Position numbers and translations under genes: made by a program | NCBI RefSeq assembly: GCF_964204645.1 | Contig: NC_134025.1 | Location: 13,585,001 to 13,649,000 of the forward strand | Direction of reading: 5' to 3' | DNA: 64,000 nt | Source: Tubulanus polymorphus | Lineage: Eukaryota > Nemertea > Palaeonemertea > Tubulaniformes > Tubulanidae | The notes under the pieces: model-generated | The model's input: the letters and a program-made list of their open reading frames with translations, nothing else | Told to the model about the DNA's origin: nothing | Database searches by the model: none | Part shown: piece by piece, positions 23,620-35,399 of the stretch | How positions within the stretch are numbered: the first letter of the stretch is position 1 | How the letters are laid out: each line of letters begins with the position of its first letter

Positions 23620-24785
23620 GGAAAATACCTAATAATGCGATCAATCTTTTTGATAGGGTTAATGCCTTATAACACAGAAGTAAAAATTTCCAATCGTGAT
23701 GTGTCCACATTTTCCCAGTTCAGTACCTTTTTAGCAAAAGCAACTTCCTCCTTCTGTGAACAAGACTTCATTATCATATCAGTAAATTCAATACCATTGT
23801 CAGTTTAATTTGAATCGTTTGTGGCATAAAAGTCTCAGTTAACAACTATGTTGCAGGAGAAACTTCAAATGACGTTTCATTTGTTACTAGATGTCAAAGG
23901 TGACTTAATATCAAGAAGAATTAATACTCAGCTGTAAACTATCTGTCCAAATTAAAACGAATGTCACATCAAACAAATTACCAAGATCATGACACAATCT
24001 ATTTAATCTGATAGGAGATTTTTCAGTTGTTCAGTGAAAATTCCTACATTGATCAATGTTGATAAATAGCAGCATTCACACTACCACTAGTAAGACCAGC
24101 CAATTGGGTCTGCTCCTGAAACGGCCCAAATTAAGAACGTATCGAATTAGAGTGTGTTCAGGCACGCGGTGTTGAATTCGCTAGGCCTGCAAGTTGTTGT
24201 CTCGATTATTTTACCCCAAATTTTAATCTTTATGATATATTAAGGAGTCGAGAATGCTGACCATTTAGAAATTAAAAGCATTTTCGACTATTATATTTTG
24301 GAAGGTTATGGCTATTTCTAATGCGGCACATCCTCTCGATGACAATCAGCATCTCACGCATTACGGGTCAAGCCCTGAATTATTGCAGTTATAATGCGGA
24401 TGAATGTTCACTAAAAATCATAACAGTGTTTAATATCTGAAGTGAAGGCATTTGTCACGTACCCGCACGGCAATAGTAATAGGCCTATATACATTACTAC
24501 TGTTGCAATAAATGAATGCGCATTGAAATGCGACGATAAGTAAAATAGGCGCTGAATGCTTTTACGGTTCACCCAACGACCAATCGACCTGGACCAGTTG
24601 GGTGAGACCATCATCGACCCCCCCCTTTACTTTAACATCATTTCTGGACTATTTGCAAAAATGATATTTTTCAAAACCGATATCCGTGGGGAAACCACGG
24701 AACCACAGGGAATTTTCATCTCTGTTGTTATTTATTAAGGTCGTCATAATCGATAAATGCAGTTTATCATATATTTTGACACAGG
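23620..24785. other. No recognisable feature
   Basis: AT-rich sequence without a supported signal. Confidence 0.4.
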
Positions 24786-24789
24786 AATC

Positions 24790-24900
24790 ATTAGCCGCAT
24801 TCACACGACATCTTGTTAGACCGGTCAAAATGGGTCTAAACTTGATACGGTCCAAATTTAGACCGGACCAAATTTTGGTGAGAATTTACACAGCGTTTTG
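24790..24900. repeat. ACCGGTCTAAA-type inverted motif cluster
   Basis: 'ttagaccggtcaaaatggg', 'gggtctaaac' and 'tttagaccggaccaaa' lie within 80 bases after 'gcattcacacgacatc'. Matching motifs in opposite orientation occur at 26855-26905 ('tagatcggtctaaactagac', 'accggtctagc'). The two clusters may be the ends of one 2.1-kb element or two MITE fragments. Confidence 0.4.
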
Positions 24901-25576
24901 ACACCCTTTGATAACTGTATGAAGGGCCTGGATGAAGTCTTGCTACCAGACTCCAAGTAGAGCAGGACATTCTTCATTTGACCAATTCGATCCTCAGTCA
25001 GGTTTAGACATTTTTGAGAATTCGATTTTATTCTATCACGCTGAAACTCTAAGTGTCGTTTAATCACGATTAAAAACACGGAAGTAAAACGGATGATATT
25101 CGCGACATACGAATATTCCTTACGCTCCAAACATTTCCAAAATAGGGAGGAAAACACAGTACCGGGTACTTGAAATAAACTTTTCAATAGGACGACGACA
25201 GATAATAGAAATTAAAAGTGGAAATCAGGGTGAAGACGAGTTAGGTTGGTTGGTAAGGCCTACACACTGTAGCACTTTTCAAACATGTTTGCAAGTCAGG
25301 TCCAAACGAAGAGTCACTGTTAGACAAAGAGTTGAGAGTCAACATACAATGCAAGTTTAAGGTATCACAGAGATTTAAGGAGCAGTTGGCATCCCAGCAA
25401 GTTTGAAAACTAGAGGACTGAAGGTCCTGAGGCTCTAAATATGTAAGCTCGATCAACAATATCGTCGTCAGTATGGATTGATATTGCCTTAGATACGATT
25501 AGAGGGGTTGAGAAACGAAGGTATCATTTTAGCCATCGGTGCATGTTTAATCCATACACTATCAAGTTATACTTAC

Positions 25577-25729
25577 CATGACCACCGGATACAGTCTGCT
25601 CTCGGCACAATCGCCAAGAAACCCATGACATAGGCCAATGACCATGCAGTCCATGGGGTACAAGCTCCACATCCATGTGTTAAAACGGTTGTTTTGAAGC
25701 TGTTCACAGACTGAACCAAAGGCAAACTG
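25577..25729 (-). CDS. Candidate exon on minus strand, unrecognised
   Basis: A 153-nt segment ends at a consensus donor (minus GTAAGT, plus 25571-25576). It begins after a 'TTAG' whose upstream pyrimidine tract is poor. In phase 0 it is 51 codons without a stop and includes AFGSVCEQLQNNRFNTWMW and MVIGLCHGFLGDCAES, with four cysteines and a hydrophobic stretch. A second frame is also open and reads CGACTPWTAWS, loosely like the start of a thrombospondin type-1 repeat. Which frame, if either, is used cannot be decided here. Confidence 0.28.
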
Positions 25730-25779
25730 CTAACTGTACCCTCAGGGACTGGAGCTAGTCTTACGATCAACCGAGTGGA

Positions 25780-26850
25780 ACAGAATGAATATTTACCAGC
25801 AGTCTCATTAGAATTCTTGAATTATATCTTAGAAATATTGATTATGGGAATCTTTGACTTGACAACTTTGATAGATCCAGGAGAATGATTAAAAACAACT
25901 ACGATGAGGGCGTAGGCTGGTTTCTGACAAATTAATGCTTTAATAATCGGAAGGGATATTTGTGAAAATATCCGAACATGAAACTAAACCAGCTAAGTTG
26001 AGGTTAAAACTACTTACTGACGAAATTAAGTTTACCGACATAAAGGTTTTTAATGGTTCCACAATAGGATTTTTTTATAGAAAGTCGTGAATAATATTTC
26101 TTCTGCTAATTCAAGATCTTTCTGATAAAACGAGCATGTGGATTGTAGCCTACGCGCGACCCGCTCTGTAACGGGCATTATCTATTACTGATACATACAC
26201 AGTGAACGCCGCATGATAAGGCAATATTGCCGACGGGACTGTAACTTATGTTATGGACGCTCACTCTCATCACCGTGCATGCCACAAACTAAATACACAT
26301 AATCAGCCTCTAAAAACGGATCACTGATGCAAAAGTCCAAAAGAATTAATGACGATTAATTTTACTTAGTAATAGTAAGAAAGTTTTCAGCGTTGCTCGA
26401 CGTACTGTGATCTGTAAAAACCATACTGTGCATGTACTAGACTTTTAGAGCGCACTTGTACATTCATCAGAGCAGCTAATGTTGAATGGATGTAGCCATG
26501 CACTAGATGTAGCACGTCTACTAGCACATGGCACTATTTTAAGCGCGGACTAATACAGGTTTACTTCTAGACAGGGGGGCCGAGTCTCAATTTTTTTATT
26601 TCGGCAATATTTAATAAACCAAGTAACAAAAATTCACTATATACGAACTCAACCTTCTATGTTTCATATTTAAGCGACTGTGAAAGTCTTAGACGTGTAC
26701 GTGGCGTTAAACGGACGTAATCGTTTGACCTGACTGATTTCACGAAAACAATAGTACGACGTGTACTACATACCGTTGTCCTAATAAAAGCATTTCAAAC
26801 TTAATAAACTGGACTCACACTCTATTGCAGAGGTTGCGACATCTACCACA
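25780..26850. other. No recognisable feature
   Basis: No supported coding, RNA or repeat signal. GC content is slightly above the surroundings in places. Confidence 0.35.
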
Positions 26851-26910
26851 GAGATTCAGAATTACGATTTAGATCGGTCTAAACTAGACCGGTCTAGCTA
26901 AAGGCTATAG

Positions 26911-27165
26911 CCGCGCTCACACTAGATTCGGCGCTTATGAAGTATCGTACTTTGCTGGTGCCGAATTCATCAAAATACTACGCTTACACAGCCAGTTACA
27001 TTCACACAGAGTACTAGTATACTAGTCTCAGTACACAGCATACTAGTCTCCCGTTGTGTAATTTCAGTACGGAACTGAATAAGCCGCGAACAGGCCTAGA
27101 ATAATTTCCAAGTGTGAACACTTAGTACCGTATTGGAATCCTAGTGTGAACACAGCATATAACTC
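26911..27165. mobile_element. MITE with CTCACACTAG / CTAGTGTGAACA ends
   Basis: Left 'ccgcgctcacactagattc' and right 'gaatcctagtgtgaacacag' form an imperfect terminal inverted repeat. The interior has 'gtactagtatactagtctc' palindromes and 'ttcagtacggaactgaat', motifs shared with 11495-11705. No target duplication was identified. Confidence 0.5.
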
Positions 27166-27189
27166 TGTGAGCAGAACATGTAAGGACGT

Positions 27190-29390
27190 ATTTTAAGATA
27201 AATAACAATAATTTGACATTAATTTTAGGCAATATAAGATATTATCAAATTCAACTCTTTTAGTGCCAAGTTGACTTTCCTCAACAGATGACTTATGATT
27301 ATACTGGCAGCCTCTTGTAGGCCGCTAGTTGCCGCTAAACCCAGTTGCATCAATAGGCACCGAGTCACTTGTCAACATAAGCCAGTCTTAAGATTATCGA
27401 AATTGCTGATAAGAAATAGCATCCAAAAGAAAGTTTTCTGATCCCTGAGGTTGCATCATAATACATATTAATTTGTCTTATCGGGAATGGAACTATACTA
27501 TCACAAGTTGAGAGATGTGTCCTTTAATTTGAATTCCTCCAGGGCTCTACAATCAATTAACCACAGTTAAAGCAAGGTCTGCACACAACACATCTCCCCG
27601 GGCTTGTTCCAAGTCTGGTAATTAATGAATGGAGACCATTCCAATTTAACTAACAAATCCCTAACGTAAAGGTCAAGAGACATCAATTATGATAAATCAG
27701 ACCTCAACAAGAAGAATGGCCGCCAGTAAGATAGTCAATCTATTTGGGTCATTTGAACACGAGAGTAAAAGGCTATATTGCCTACGTGACTGTACACGTC
27801 TGTTTTCAACGCGAACGCTCCACTGTGCCTCCACTGTGCCCAGTTAACAAACTAATACAAATAATCAGGCTCCAAAACGGATCCCTTATGCGAACATTAA
27901 TAAAATGATTTCAATTAATCATGATGAAACTAGTATTCCAGTCGTGTAAATATCATCTCATCTCTAAAAATTCGATGCTATCAGTAAATCAGCCATGTGG
28001 CGAACACCGAAGTAAATTTCCGCATTTTGAAACCACACTTTCGTCAGATATCTTGATGCAACGTTACCTTATGCACGGGATATCAAAACTAGATGAATCA
28101 TTGAACACATCGCACACAATAAATCGTTATATCATAAGCCTTGGATATCAGTATTATACTGATATCCATTCGTGCTAGAAATGATGAATATCAACCTATT
28201 CAATCGTGCCGCCATTTTGTTTGTGAAATAACGCGCACCAACTGATCCACCTCGTTCAATGTTATGACGTCATGATGGAAGTCAAAAACGGGTCAACACA
28301 AATTTTATAGAACCAAGATTTTGAGGGGTTTCGTCTTTGAAAGCCCATAACTACCGAACCAAGCGTCCAATCTTGGCGATATAAAGTTCTTCCGACGCAA
28401 ATAGCATTGAATTTTCATATGTGTTATTTTGGACAGTTAAAGATGCTGCATAAAAAAACGTGGTCAAATAAATTATATTTTTGAAACTTTTAAGTAAATT
28501 TCTAAAAAATTACAGGCTAATGAAATTGCATTTGAGTGTGCTAAAAATAGCTTTGATCGTAGTGTATTAAGCATACAAATGATTATCGATCGGCTTGATC
28601 ATTGACATAGGCTCGCTAATGCTAGCAAAAAATTAACCTTAAGAGTTGGTAGGCTCGTGAATGGACTAAGTATAAGTAACATGCTTGACGAATGAGGGCC
28701 CTTTTCCTTCAATAGCTTTAGTTGAAATAATAGAGGAGGTCCATGAACTTGAGACTTCATCAAGAAAGTTGAAAGTTGCAGACAGTTTTTGAAAATGAAT
28801 AAGAGGTTAAGGGACAACATAGCTTAATAAGTTATCAAATAAAATTGTCTTGCTTTTTCATGAACTCTAAATATAACAAAAATACACTTATAATCTGGAA
28901 TTCTTAATGATGACATCACTGGGAAAGCTATTCATTGAAAATTACGTTTATAAGCTGTTAGTAGTCGAATCTTTGATGAGATACATTTTATGAAAAAGAT
29001 CTGTCTGGAAAGTGGAAAAGGAATAATCACGAGAATTACAATACGGTTTCTGCGAAGCAGCAGAAACCCTAATAAGAATAATAATAATAAGAATCACTAC
29101 AATTACAATAGGAAGCAGTAGAAACCCTAATAATCAACATAATTACAAGAGGGTTTTCAACGAAAGTCAGGAAAGCTTAATAAGCATAACACAGCAGAAC
29201 ACCAATGACTTTTGGATACTGAAATGCAAATACTCAAAATCTCACACACTGACACTAGAAATTTCAACAAAAAAGAAATTTCTCAGATCTTTTCAGAAAT
29301 TTCCTCTCTGGTCATTGGTTCAGCTCAAAATGACATGATCATAGATGACAGAATCTACCTCGGCGCACATTTAATGGATTAGAAATGTCT
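27190..29390. other. Mostly featureless; one weak repeat
   Basis: 28755-28815 ('atcaagaaagttgaaagttg...cagacagtttttgaaaatg') is a degraded copy of a short repeat also present at 42955-43030 and, inverted, at 37925-37990. The AAT-rich stretch 29040-29110 is a short microsatellite. Nothing else is recognised. Confidence 0.4.
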
Positions 29391-29394
29391 CATA

Positions 29395-29600
29395 CTTTGT
29401 AGCAATAAATCCGAAATTGAATTGAATTGGCAGATTTGACTGACAAAAAAAGTAGTGTCCCGTTAATATGTGATAAAAATCAACAAAATTCGTGACATAT
29501 ATCTACATTAGGTGTAAATGACCATAATACAACTCCTTCAAGACCAAATGAAATAAAAATTTTGTATTCAAACCTGAAGGCATTGCTACACTCAGCCACA
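29395..29600 (+). repeat. LINE/SINE-like tail and flanking repeat R4, copy 1
   Basis: 'agcaataaatccgaaattgaattgaattg' looks like the 3' tail of a non-LTR element. The following ~140 bases ('gtgataaaaatcaacaaaattc', 'tacaactccttcaaga') recur at 56830-56990 after a similar tail. Confidence 0.55.
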
Positions 29601-29645
29601 GCACGAACCCCTGCCATAGTAGACCAGGTGCGCAGGTACATGAAA

Positions 29646-29762
29646 ATAATCCTGTTTTATTTCAGCCCAAGAAAACTTGCAGCACCAATCAGATTGCTTG
29701 TTGTATAATCACCGAGGCAACTATAAATGGGAAAACCTGGGCTAAAATAAAACAGGATTTCT
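29646..29762. mobile_element. Short MITE, ~115 bp
   Basis: Inverted ends AATCCTGTTTTATTTCAGCC (29649) and GGCTAAAATAAAACAGGATT (ending about 29761) differ at one base. The short interior has no frame. A target duplication is not clear. Confidence 0.65.
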
Positions 29763-29799
29763 GATAAGCTAGTAATGACATCATCAAAGCTGAGCACTC

Positions 29800-29990
29800 G
29801 GTCTAGTGTGGCAAGGTTTTGTACTGCGGCAATCTCAATGCCATCAGGATCGAATCCCTACCGTGGGAGTGTGGGAAAAACTATGCACTCATGAGTGTGG
29901 TGATAATTTTTTCTATTGTGATTAGGTTCCAGGTGGGAGATCGTCTCGAAATCTGTAGAGAGCTACCCGACTACAACTAAAATTTCATAG
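29800..29990 (+). repeat. tRNA-derived SINE
   Basis: An A-box-like 'gtctagtgtggcaagg' is followed about 35 bases later by 'ggatcgaatccc', one base from the B-box consensus GGTTCGAATCC. This is the internal RNA polymerase III promoter of a tRNA-derived SINE. The body continues with 'gtgattaggttccaggtggg' and 'ctcgaaatctgtagag', and that body segment recurs without the tRNA head at 57055-57105. It is not a functional tRNA, since no acceptor stem pairs. Confidence 0.6.
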
Positions 29991-30419
29991 TGAGATATGG
30001 CTTATGCGAGTCACAATGATGGTTTAAAAAGATCAAAAAGCACAATGTTTACAAGGTGCCCCTTCACACCAAGTGATGAAGTCATTAACATATTCATTTT
30101 GACTTTTATTATATAAATTTTAACGACTGTTATTCAAAATCTTTTGAAATGGCTGTGGATTGAAATAGATTATCATCATCACTGCAATAATAAGAAGTTT
30201 AGCCAACATGCTAGAACTATTTCTTTCCGCGAATGCATTCACACAGACAATTGTGTGCTTCATTAGACATACACTACCGATTTACAGACATTGTTCGTCA
30301 ACTGCTCCAACTTCAGAAAAGCCATACATTTTTGGAACTCAGCTGACCAATCAGAATTCAAACCCTAGCAAATTACTAAAGCCGCATTGAACCTGAGCAA
30401 GTTTCAGGACAGTATGATG

Positions 30420-30490
30420 TCTCAATTATTGTTATTATCATAATTATAATTACTATTATTATTTGTATCATTATTATCTATTTCGTCATT
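30420..30490. repeat. ATT-rich microsatellite
   Basis: Degenerate run of 'ttattatta'-type triplets. Confidence 0.7.
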
Positions 30491-30529
30491 AAAATTCAAT
30501 TTTACATAATTTTACATAATATATATAAA

Positions 30530-31555
30530 AAGCAAGCATTGATGACAGGAACCTGGACGGAGCCATAAAGGCTGTACATCCACATGGAATGTCCAGGCAC
30601 CCGAGATGATATTGAATGAGCATTGATGAATTAACTACATCAGTAGGGAGAGATTCCAGTACAAGAGATGATTTTAGTTTGGAACTATATATCTAACCAA
30701 AAACGATACAATTTCAAATATTGATTTCGTACTTTTATTACTAGTAAGTACTATACGTTGAGTTTTTATATCTTGTTTTAAGAATATCAACATAACGTGC
30801 GGACTTAATGAATTGGGGTGTATTCTGCCATATTGTGGGTCCTTACTAAAAATAATCTATTCATGGTTGATGATTTATGGGGTTGAACTCATGGATTGTT
30901 GCGGCTTCTTGTATTATATGAATGATGAACTGAATTATTATTAAATAAGTTACTTTTTGTCATTGGGAGTATGAATAAAGGCATATACGAGCTTGATAAA
31001 TTCCAGTCTTTTCAATTCATCAAATTTCAAGATTTTCGAGTTTTTAAAAAAGGCGTAATAAATTTCTGACACACTTGAAAAGATATATATTCTTTTTGAG
31101 TTTTGAGCAAATCGATTTGATGTGGTGTTCAAATGTTAGTTTTTCATCTACAATTAAACCCAAGAACTTATGTGATTTGAACTCCATTGGATTATTTTCA
31201 AAAGGTAGAACTGGGACTGGTGAGATTAGATTGTTTTGGTTTAATCAAGTGGCCGCCTTCTTTTGGGATATTCAATGCGAGTACATGGGACCATCCTAAA
31301 AACAGTGAGATTTTTTCTGATTTCACAAAAATGCTACCTATATGAAAAGGGGCTTGCTTCTGTAACTACATTAAATCTATGACAGTTTAAACAATTTACC
31401 TATGAAGCCTTTAACTAAAGTTATCATAGCTAATATTTCCTAGCTAGTAAGTCAAGCTGGTGATACATGGCAATAACTGCCTTGCAAGCAAACCCCATCA
31501 AAATGCGTTCATGGCACACGCAAAGGAAAAATTCTCACAGTTTTCACCCTTTCAA
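30530..31555. other. No recognisable feature
   Basis: Short open frames on both strands near 30950-31300 lack splice sites and recognisable motifs. Confidence 0.4.
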
Positions 31556-31559
31556 TACC

Positions 31560-31765
31560 ACATAGTGTCTCCGCTGCTGTACCGGAGGGAATTTAGGGGT
31601 TTATAGGGGTATATTTGAAGCTTCATAGAATAGTTACCAAGGTATCTGACACAGAAAAATTATATAGCATGTTGTTGATAACTTTTGGGCAAACAAAGTA
31701 GACATAAATAATTTGGATATAAGTGAACTTTAGGTCAAGGTCACATACTCCAAGATAGCCGCCAT
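31560..31765 (+). repeat. Repeat R5, copy 1
   Basis: 'gttaccaaggtatctgacac', 'gttgataacttttgggc' and 'ttggatataagtga' recur in order at 33095-33260, flanking unit D on its other side. It is of the 'aaggtcaca' class common in marine invertebrate genomes. Confidence 0.55.
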
Positions 31766-32822
31766 GAAAATAAATTGCCCATGGGCAAAGTGTGGTTTAC
31801 CTTGAAAGCTAGAGGTTGTTTGGAGTAAGGGCATTGCTTGAAAAAAATTTTTTTAATTCGTGACTTCAAAGTTCTAGAAGTTTATATTGTATTTCATCAT
31901 TCTTAAAGAATTATTTTGTAGTCAAATAAGACCAAAGATAAACATCTGTTTATGGTCTACATCCAAAATTTCGTAGGGTACAGGTAGGCGCGGCATTGGA
32001 AACTATTATATTTTCAAAAAACTATTTTTCACAATATGAAAAAATATTCAAATAAAATTCATATGATGTCACATATCAGAGGGTGGCTGAATATAGAGTC
32101 TTGGAAACCAAACCTCTTCCAATGTATGGCCGCAGAAGCTAAAACACCGGGGCGTAGTATTAGATCGTTTTAAATCCAGGAATTTACCACTACAATATTC
32201 AGACCTCGACTTATACCTATAGTTTGCTGCTTAGTATTTTGAGGTCACAAGAAATTACAATTTATTACAAATTCTATCAAACAGAAAACACGGTGCTCAT
32301 CTTCTGCTACCACGATTATTCAGCCTGTTATCATACCAAACGTGCACGCGCCAAGCAGCGTTACAGTATCACCATATAGAAGTGTGTATAAGCGTGTGTT
32401 TGTGTGTGCAACACGTGGAGGCCTTGTGTAGTGAACGTTCGCTTCACTTCGATCGCTATCAACACAATCACCGGGTATTAAAACGAAACAATACCTATGG
32501 CGATATGTGAAATAATTATATTCTCACCAGCAATGAGCATTTAAGATTCGCTGATATACGGCACCTAGTGCAATGAGACGTTCGCCATTAATGGCTTTCC
32601 CATAATTATTTCAGTAGCGCCGGAATTCCCCATATATCCCAAAAACAGCCAATCACATTCGCTCGTAGAGACGACGCCCCCAATCATTGCAATTTTATAC
32701 GCAAGAGCTAAGAATTTTCCCGCCAAAAACAGTTTTTCGTGGAATTTTAACAAAGTTGACCATGTCATCGAAGGAGGTTCGTCATGTCTTCAATCGCATC
32801 GATTACACGTCGATTACAACCT
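31766..32822. repeat. 1-kb duplicated unit D, copy 2 (E2F and CCAAT motifs)
   Basis: Direct copy of 21928-22985, 9.8 kb away. It begins with the palindrome TTGCCCATGGGCAA. Differences are scattered substitutions and small indels, for example a deletion near 32405 and an insertion near 32515. The CCAATCA box and the E2F-type site TTTTCCCGCCAAAA are kept (about 32650 and 32715-32728). On the minus strand, frames in both copies share ECDWLFLG and NSGAT, but stops and frameshifts differ, so coding is doubtful. Confidence 0.75.
32715..32728. promoter_or_regulatory. E2F-type site in duplicated unit D, copy 2
   Basis: TTTTCCCGCCAAAA, identical to copy 1 at 22888-22901, within a region where neighbouring bases have diverged. 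Confidence 0.4.
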
Positions 32823-33094
32823 GAGAACCAATTAAAAAAATGCTCACATAAAAAAAGTACCCTGATTTTTTATGAATTGGCTCGATGCCAAGCTCATGCA
32901 ACTGACAAAGGTAAACCAAAAATTCACGAAAGAGTTTCAGATAAACTGCTCAGTCTCCCAGCAAAATGCACTGGTCAATTCAATTTCAACTGAAATTGTA
33001 TGCCATATATCCTTACTTTATGTAGTAAAGCAATTTCAAAGCAATAGAACGACTAAAAAATTTATTTCTCCACTCATTTACCCACTTTTCCACC

Positions 33095-33260
33095 GATATG
33101 TCGGAAGGCTGGATGCAAGAGGTTTCATTGGGGTAAAATTTCAGGCCTCAGAAAATTGTTACCTATGTATTTGACACTGATATATTATATACCATGGTGT
33201 TGATAACCTTTGGGCTTAATAATAAGACAAATAAATTGGATATATGTGACCTTGAGGACG
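33095..33260 (+). repeat. Repeat R5, copy 2
   Basis: 'gttacctatgtatttgacac', 'gttgataacctttgggc' and 'ttggatatatgtgacc' match 31625-31745. Confidence 0.55.
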
Positions 33261-33658
33261 GACAGTTTCTGGTTCTTCTTTATTGTTATTGGTGCCCGTT
33301 GCCATGACAACCGTATCAAAATCATTGCCGGCACTAAACCTATTTTCTGACTAAGTCTCATCATCTGAACTGCACTGTCATATTCGTTGTTACTCTCAAT
33401 TTGTTCACTACCAAATTCCAAGTCACCAGCATCACTGTCAGCATCATATACGAGCTGCTGAACCGGTTCATCCAGCCAAATTAGTTTTTTCCTGGCTACC
33501 GCCATCTTGGATTTTATGCAGATGGCAGCACCGGCTGATACTGATAGATATGCCCTTCTAGGAGAAGGGTTAAGCAATATCGTATCACATACAGTACAGG
33601 TATGCTAGCTTGCCAATTTGTACCGTATACCATACGGTAGTGGTATTGTAAGGGTTAA
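33185..33658 (-). pseudogene. Possible 5' end of a piggyBac-like transposon
   Basis: On the minus strand a TTAA (33655-33658) is followed by CCCTTACAATACCACTACCG. TTAA plus a CCCTT-type inverted-repeat end is the signature of piggyBac elements. Seventy-seven bases later a 130-codon frame opens (33577 to 33185). Its first half contains KKLIWLDEPVQQLVYDADSD and a run of Asp/Glu/Ser, similar in style to the acidic N-termini of piggyBac transposases. The second half runs into repeat R5 and loses that character, so the element is truncated. An alternative start at the inner Met (MAVARKK) is likely. Family assignment is inference, because the catalytic DDD domain is absent. Confidence 0.45.
33298..33311. 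promoter_or_regulatory. X-box-like motif
   Basis: GTTGCCATGACAAC differs by one base from the palindromic RFX site at 600-613. It lies within the possible piggyBac frame, so it may be coincidental. Confidence 0.25.
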
Positions 33659-34104
33659 AAAACATTATCCAAGAAAACTGCCATACATTGCATGAGATAT
33701 GTCTCACTCACACAGCATACTTAAATACGAAGAAAGATACTAAAATGCAGTTTCACGGCATGTTTCAATGCTTGAACATGTTTCTATCGAGACTGATGAT
33801 TATCATTCCGAACTTTAGCGCAATCACCTTCATACTTTTGTTAATCGGTCGCCAGTGGGCTGTAAAAATATCCATTGACAACCTCAAGCAGTGTGAGGAA
33901 TACTCAATGAGAGTGTGTTCATTTTTTAGCAGATAGATAACTGTTGCAGGTCTACTAAATCTCTGCATAATTCATCTAAAATATGAATGATTTTACAATT
34001 GAAAAAGGAAAACTCATGATATAACTGAAGCAACAAATTGCCTTCAAATTTTTTTTGGTCCTTTTTCAATAAGGTCTTCCTTAAGGCTCTGGAGACCTGT
34101 CCAA

Positions 34105-34195
34105 ACAAAACGAGGCAAATCCGCGAACGATCCCAGCCTGGAATTCACCACCACATATGAGTGAAGTTACAAGGATTGTGGTGAATGCGTCGGAA
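34105..34195 (+). repeat. 80-bp segment shared with the 6.6-kb hAT-type element
   Basis: 'gaggcaaatccgcgaacg', 'ttcaccaccac', 'gtgaagttacaaggattgtg' and 'tgaatgcgtcggaaatat' match 6797-6890 in order. The DIRS relic begins directly after it. Confidence 0.6.
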
Positions 34196-34216
34196 ATATT
34201 TCATTTTTCTATTGAT

Positions 34217-34456
34217 CTGTACTGACATAATAGCCAAGACGACTGGCACCTGCCATATAAACGACTTTGAGAGTAAGCCCACCATCAGCTGGCGCCACCT
34301 ACCATCTTTGTTTTAAACAGACTCAAGATAGCGGGGATGGCTGGGAGGGTATATTCGGTATGTCAGTACAGGTAAGTCTTTTTAGGGAATACAATTTTTC
34401 AATAGAAAAATTAAATATTCCCATCAAAAAACATTCCCTGTACTGACAAAATAGCC
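34217..34456. repeat. Inverted and direct repeats at DIRS terminus
   Basis: CTGTACTGACATAATAGCC at 34217 is inverted as TATGTCAGTACAG near 34360 and repeated directly as CTGTACTGACAAAATAGCC at 34438. The outer bases 'ttttctattgat' and 'ttcaatagaaaaatt' also mirror each other. DIRS elements need such paired ends for circular replication. The assignment to this element is by position. Confidence 0.5.
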
Positions 34457-34870
34457 AGAATACCATAGTAAAGGACGGCTGGGAATCTCAAAGTCGCTGA
34501 CCAACCAAGGTCTAAATTCACTAACGATTAATCAACGAATAAAATACAGAAAGACACTCATACTTCTCGACAGTGCGTGACGGAGAAGGCCTCCAATCTA
34601 AATGCATATACAAGCATATCCATACCGTTATATACACCAATACCTATATACATATACACCCACATGTAGAATTGTATCGTATACCCACACAAACCTACAG
34701 CTACATGTGCGTGTGGCCCTACCCCAACTCAGGTGAAATAGAGTTCAATACCCCGTTCGAACTTGAATGAACAAACACCTGAGAACTGGAGCTAGAACCA
34801 GGACTGAGATTGAAAGCATATAGGTTCCGTAATGGAAAAAACTAAACCTGCGATTAGGTTCATAACAAAC

Positions 34871-35086
34871 CTACAGCTGTGTCTCAATCCCCAGAACCAG
34901 GCTAAAAGGAACTCTGAGGACTGTATAATCCAACGGTTGATGGGTTATCTCAGCCCTTGAGCTAAAAACCCCAGGATCAACCGCCGAGAGACTAACCAAC
35001 TGACCCGAAATGTCCTTCAGATACATTATTTCTGTCAAATTGCATATACATAAAGTAGCAGACTGGTACCCTTTAATTGTAACCAC
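34871..35086 (-). pseudogene. Tyrosine recombinase N-terminal remnant (DIRS)
   Basis: The frame reads VTIKGYQSATLCICNLTE, then KDISGQLVSLSAV, then EITHQPLDYTVLRVPFSLVL. This follows the usual N-terminal pattern of DIRS recombinases: a helix with GYxSA, a short 'dis...ls' loop, then a proline/arginine stretch leading to a 'WDLSLVL'-like strand. The catalytic Arg-His-Arg-Tyr part is not found downstream. The frame is interrupted relative to the RNase H part. Confidence 0.55.
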
Positions 35087-35399
35087 TAAACTGTCTGGTT
35101 GAACAGAAAATGAAAGTAGTCCGATAGCTTCGCTACCAAGGGATGGAGAAGATCCACCGTCTCCCAGAGCGACAAAAATTCCATCTTTACTATACTGTCC
35201 CTGTCGAGTCTCTTAATGCTAGAATTCCCTGTGATAACCCTGACAGAAAAAACAGAAAATATCACAGTTTATCGACCTGGTTAAAAACCACACCTGAGCT
35301 GTCCAGTATCAAGCCACGGGGACCAATTCGCAGATGTGCACATCCTCCATCCTCTCAAACACACAGTCTATCTGGGAATAGGGGAAGCCTAATTAATGA

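Noticed and set aside
29040-29160. CRISPR-like or structured repeat suggested by recurring 'agcagaaaccctaataa'
   Set aside because: Only two or three loose copies with AAT microsatellite between them, and no regular spacers. The genome is animal.
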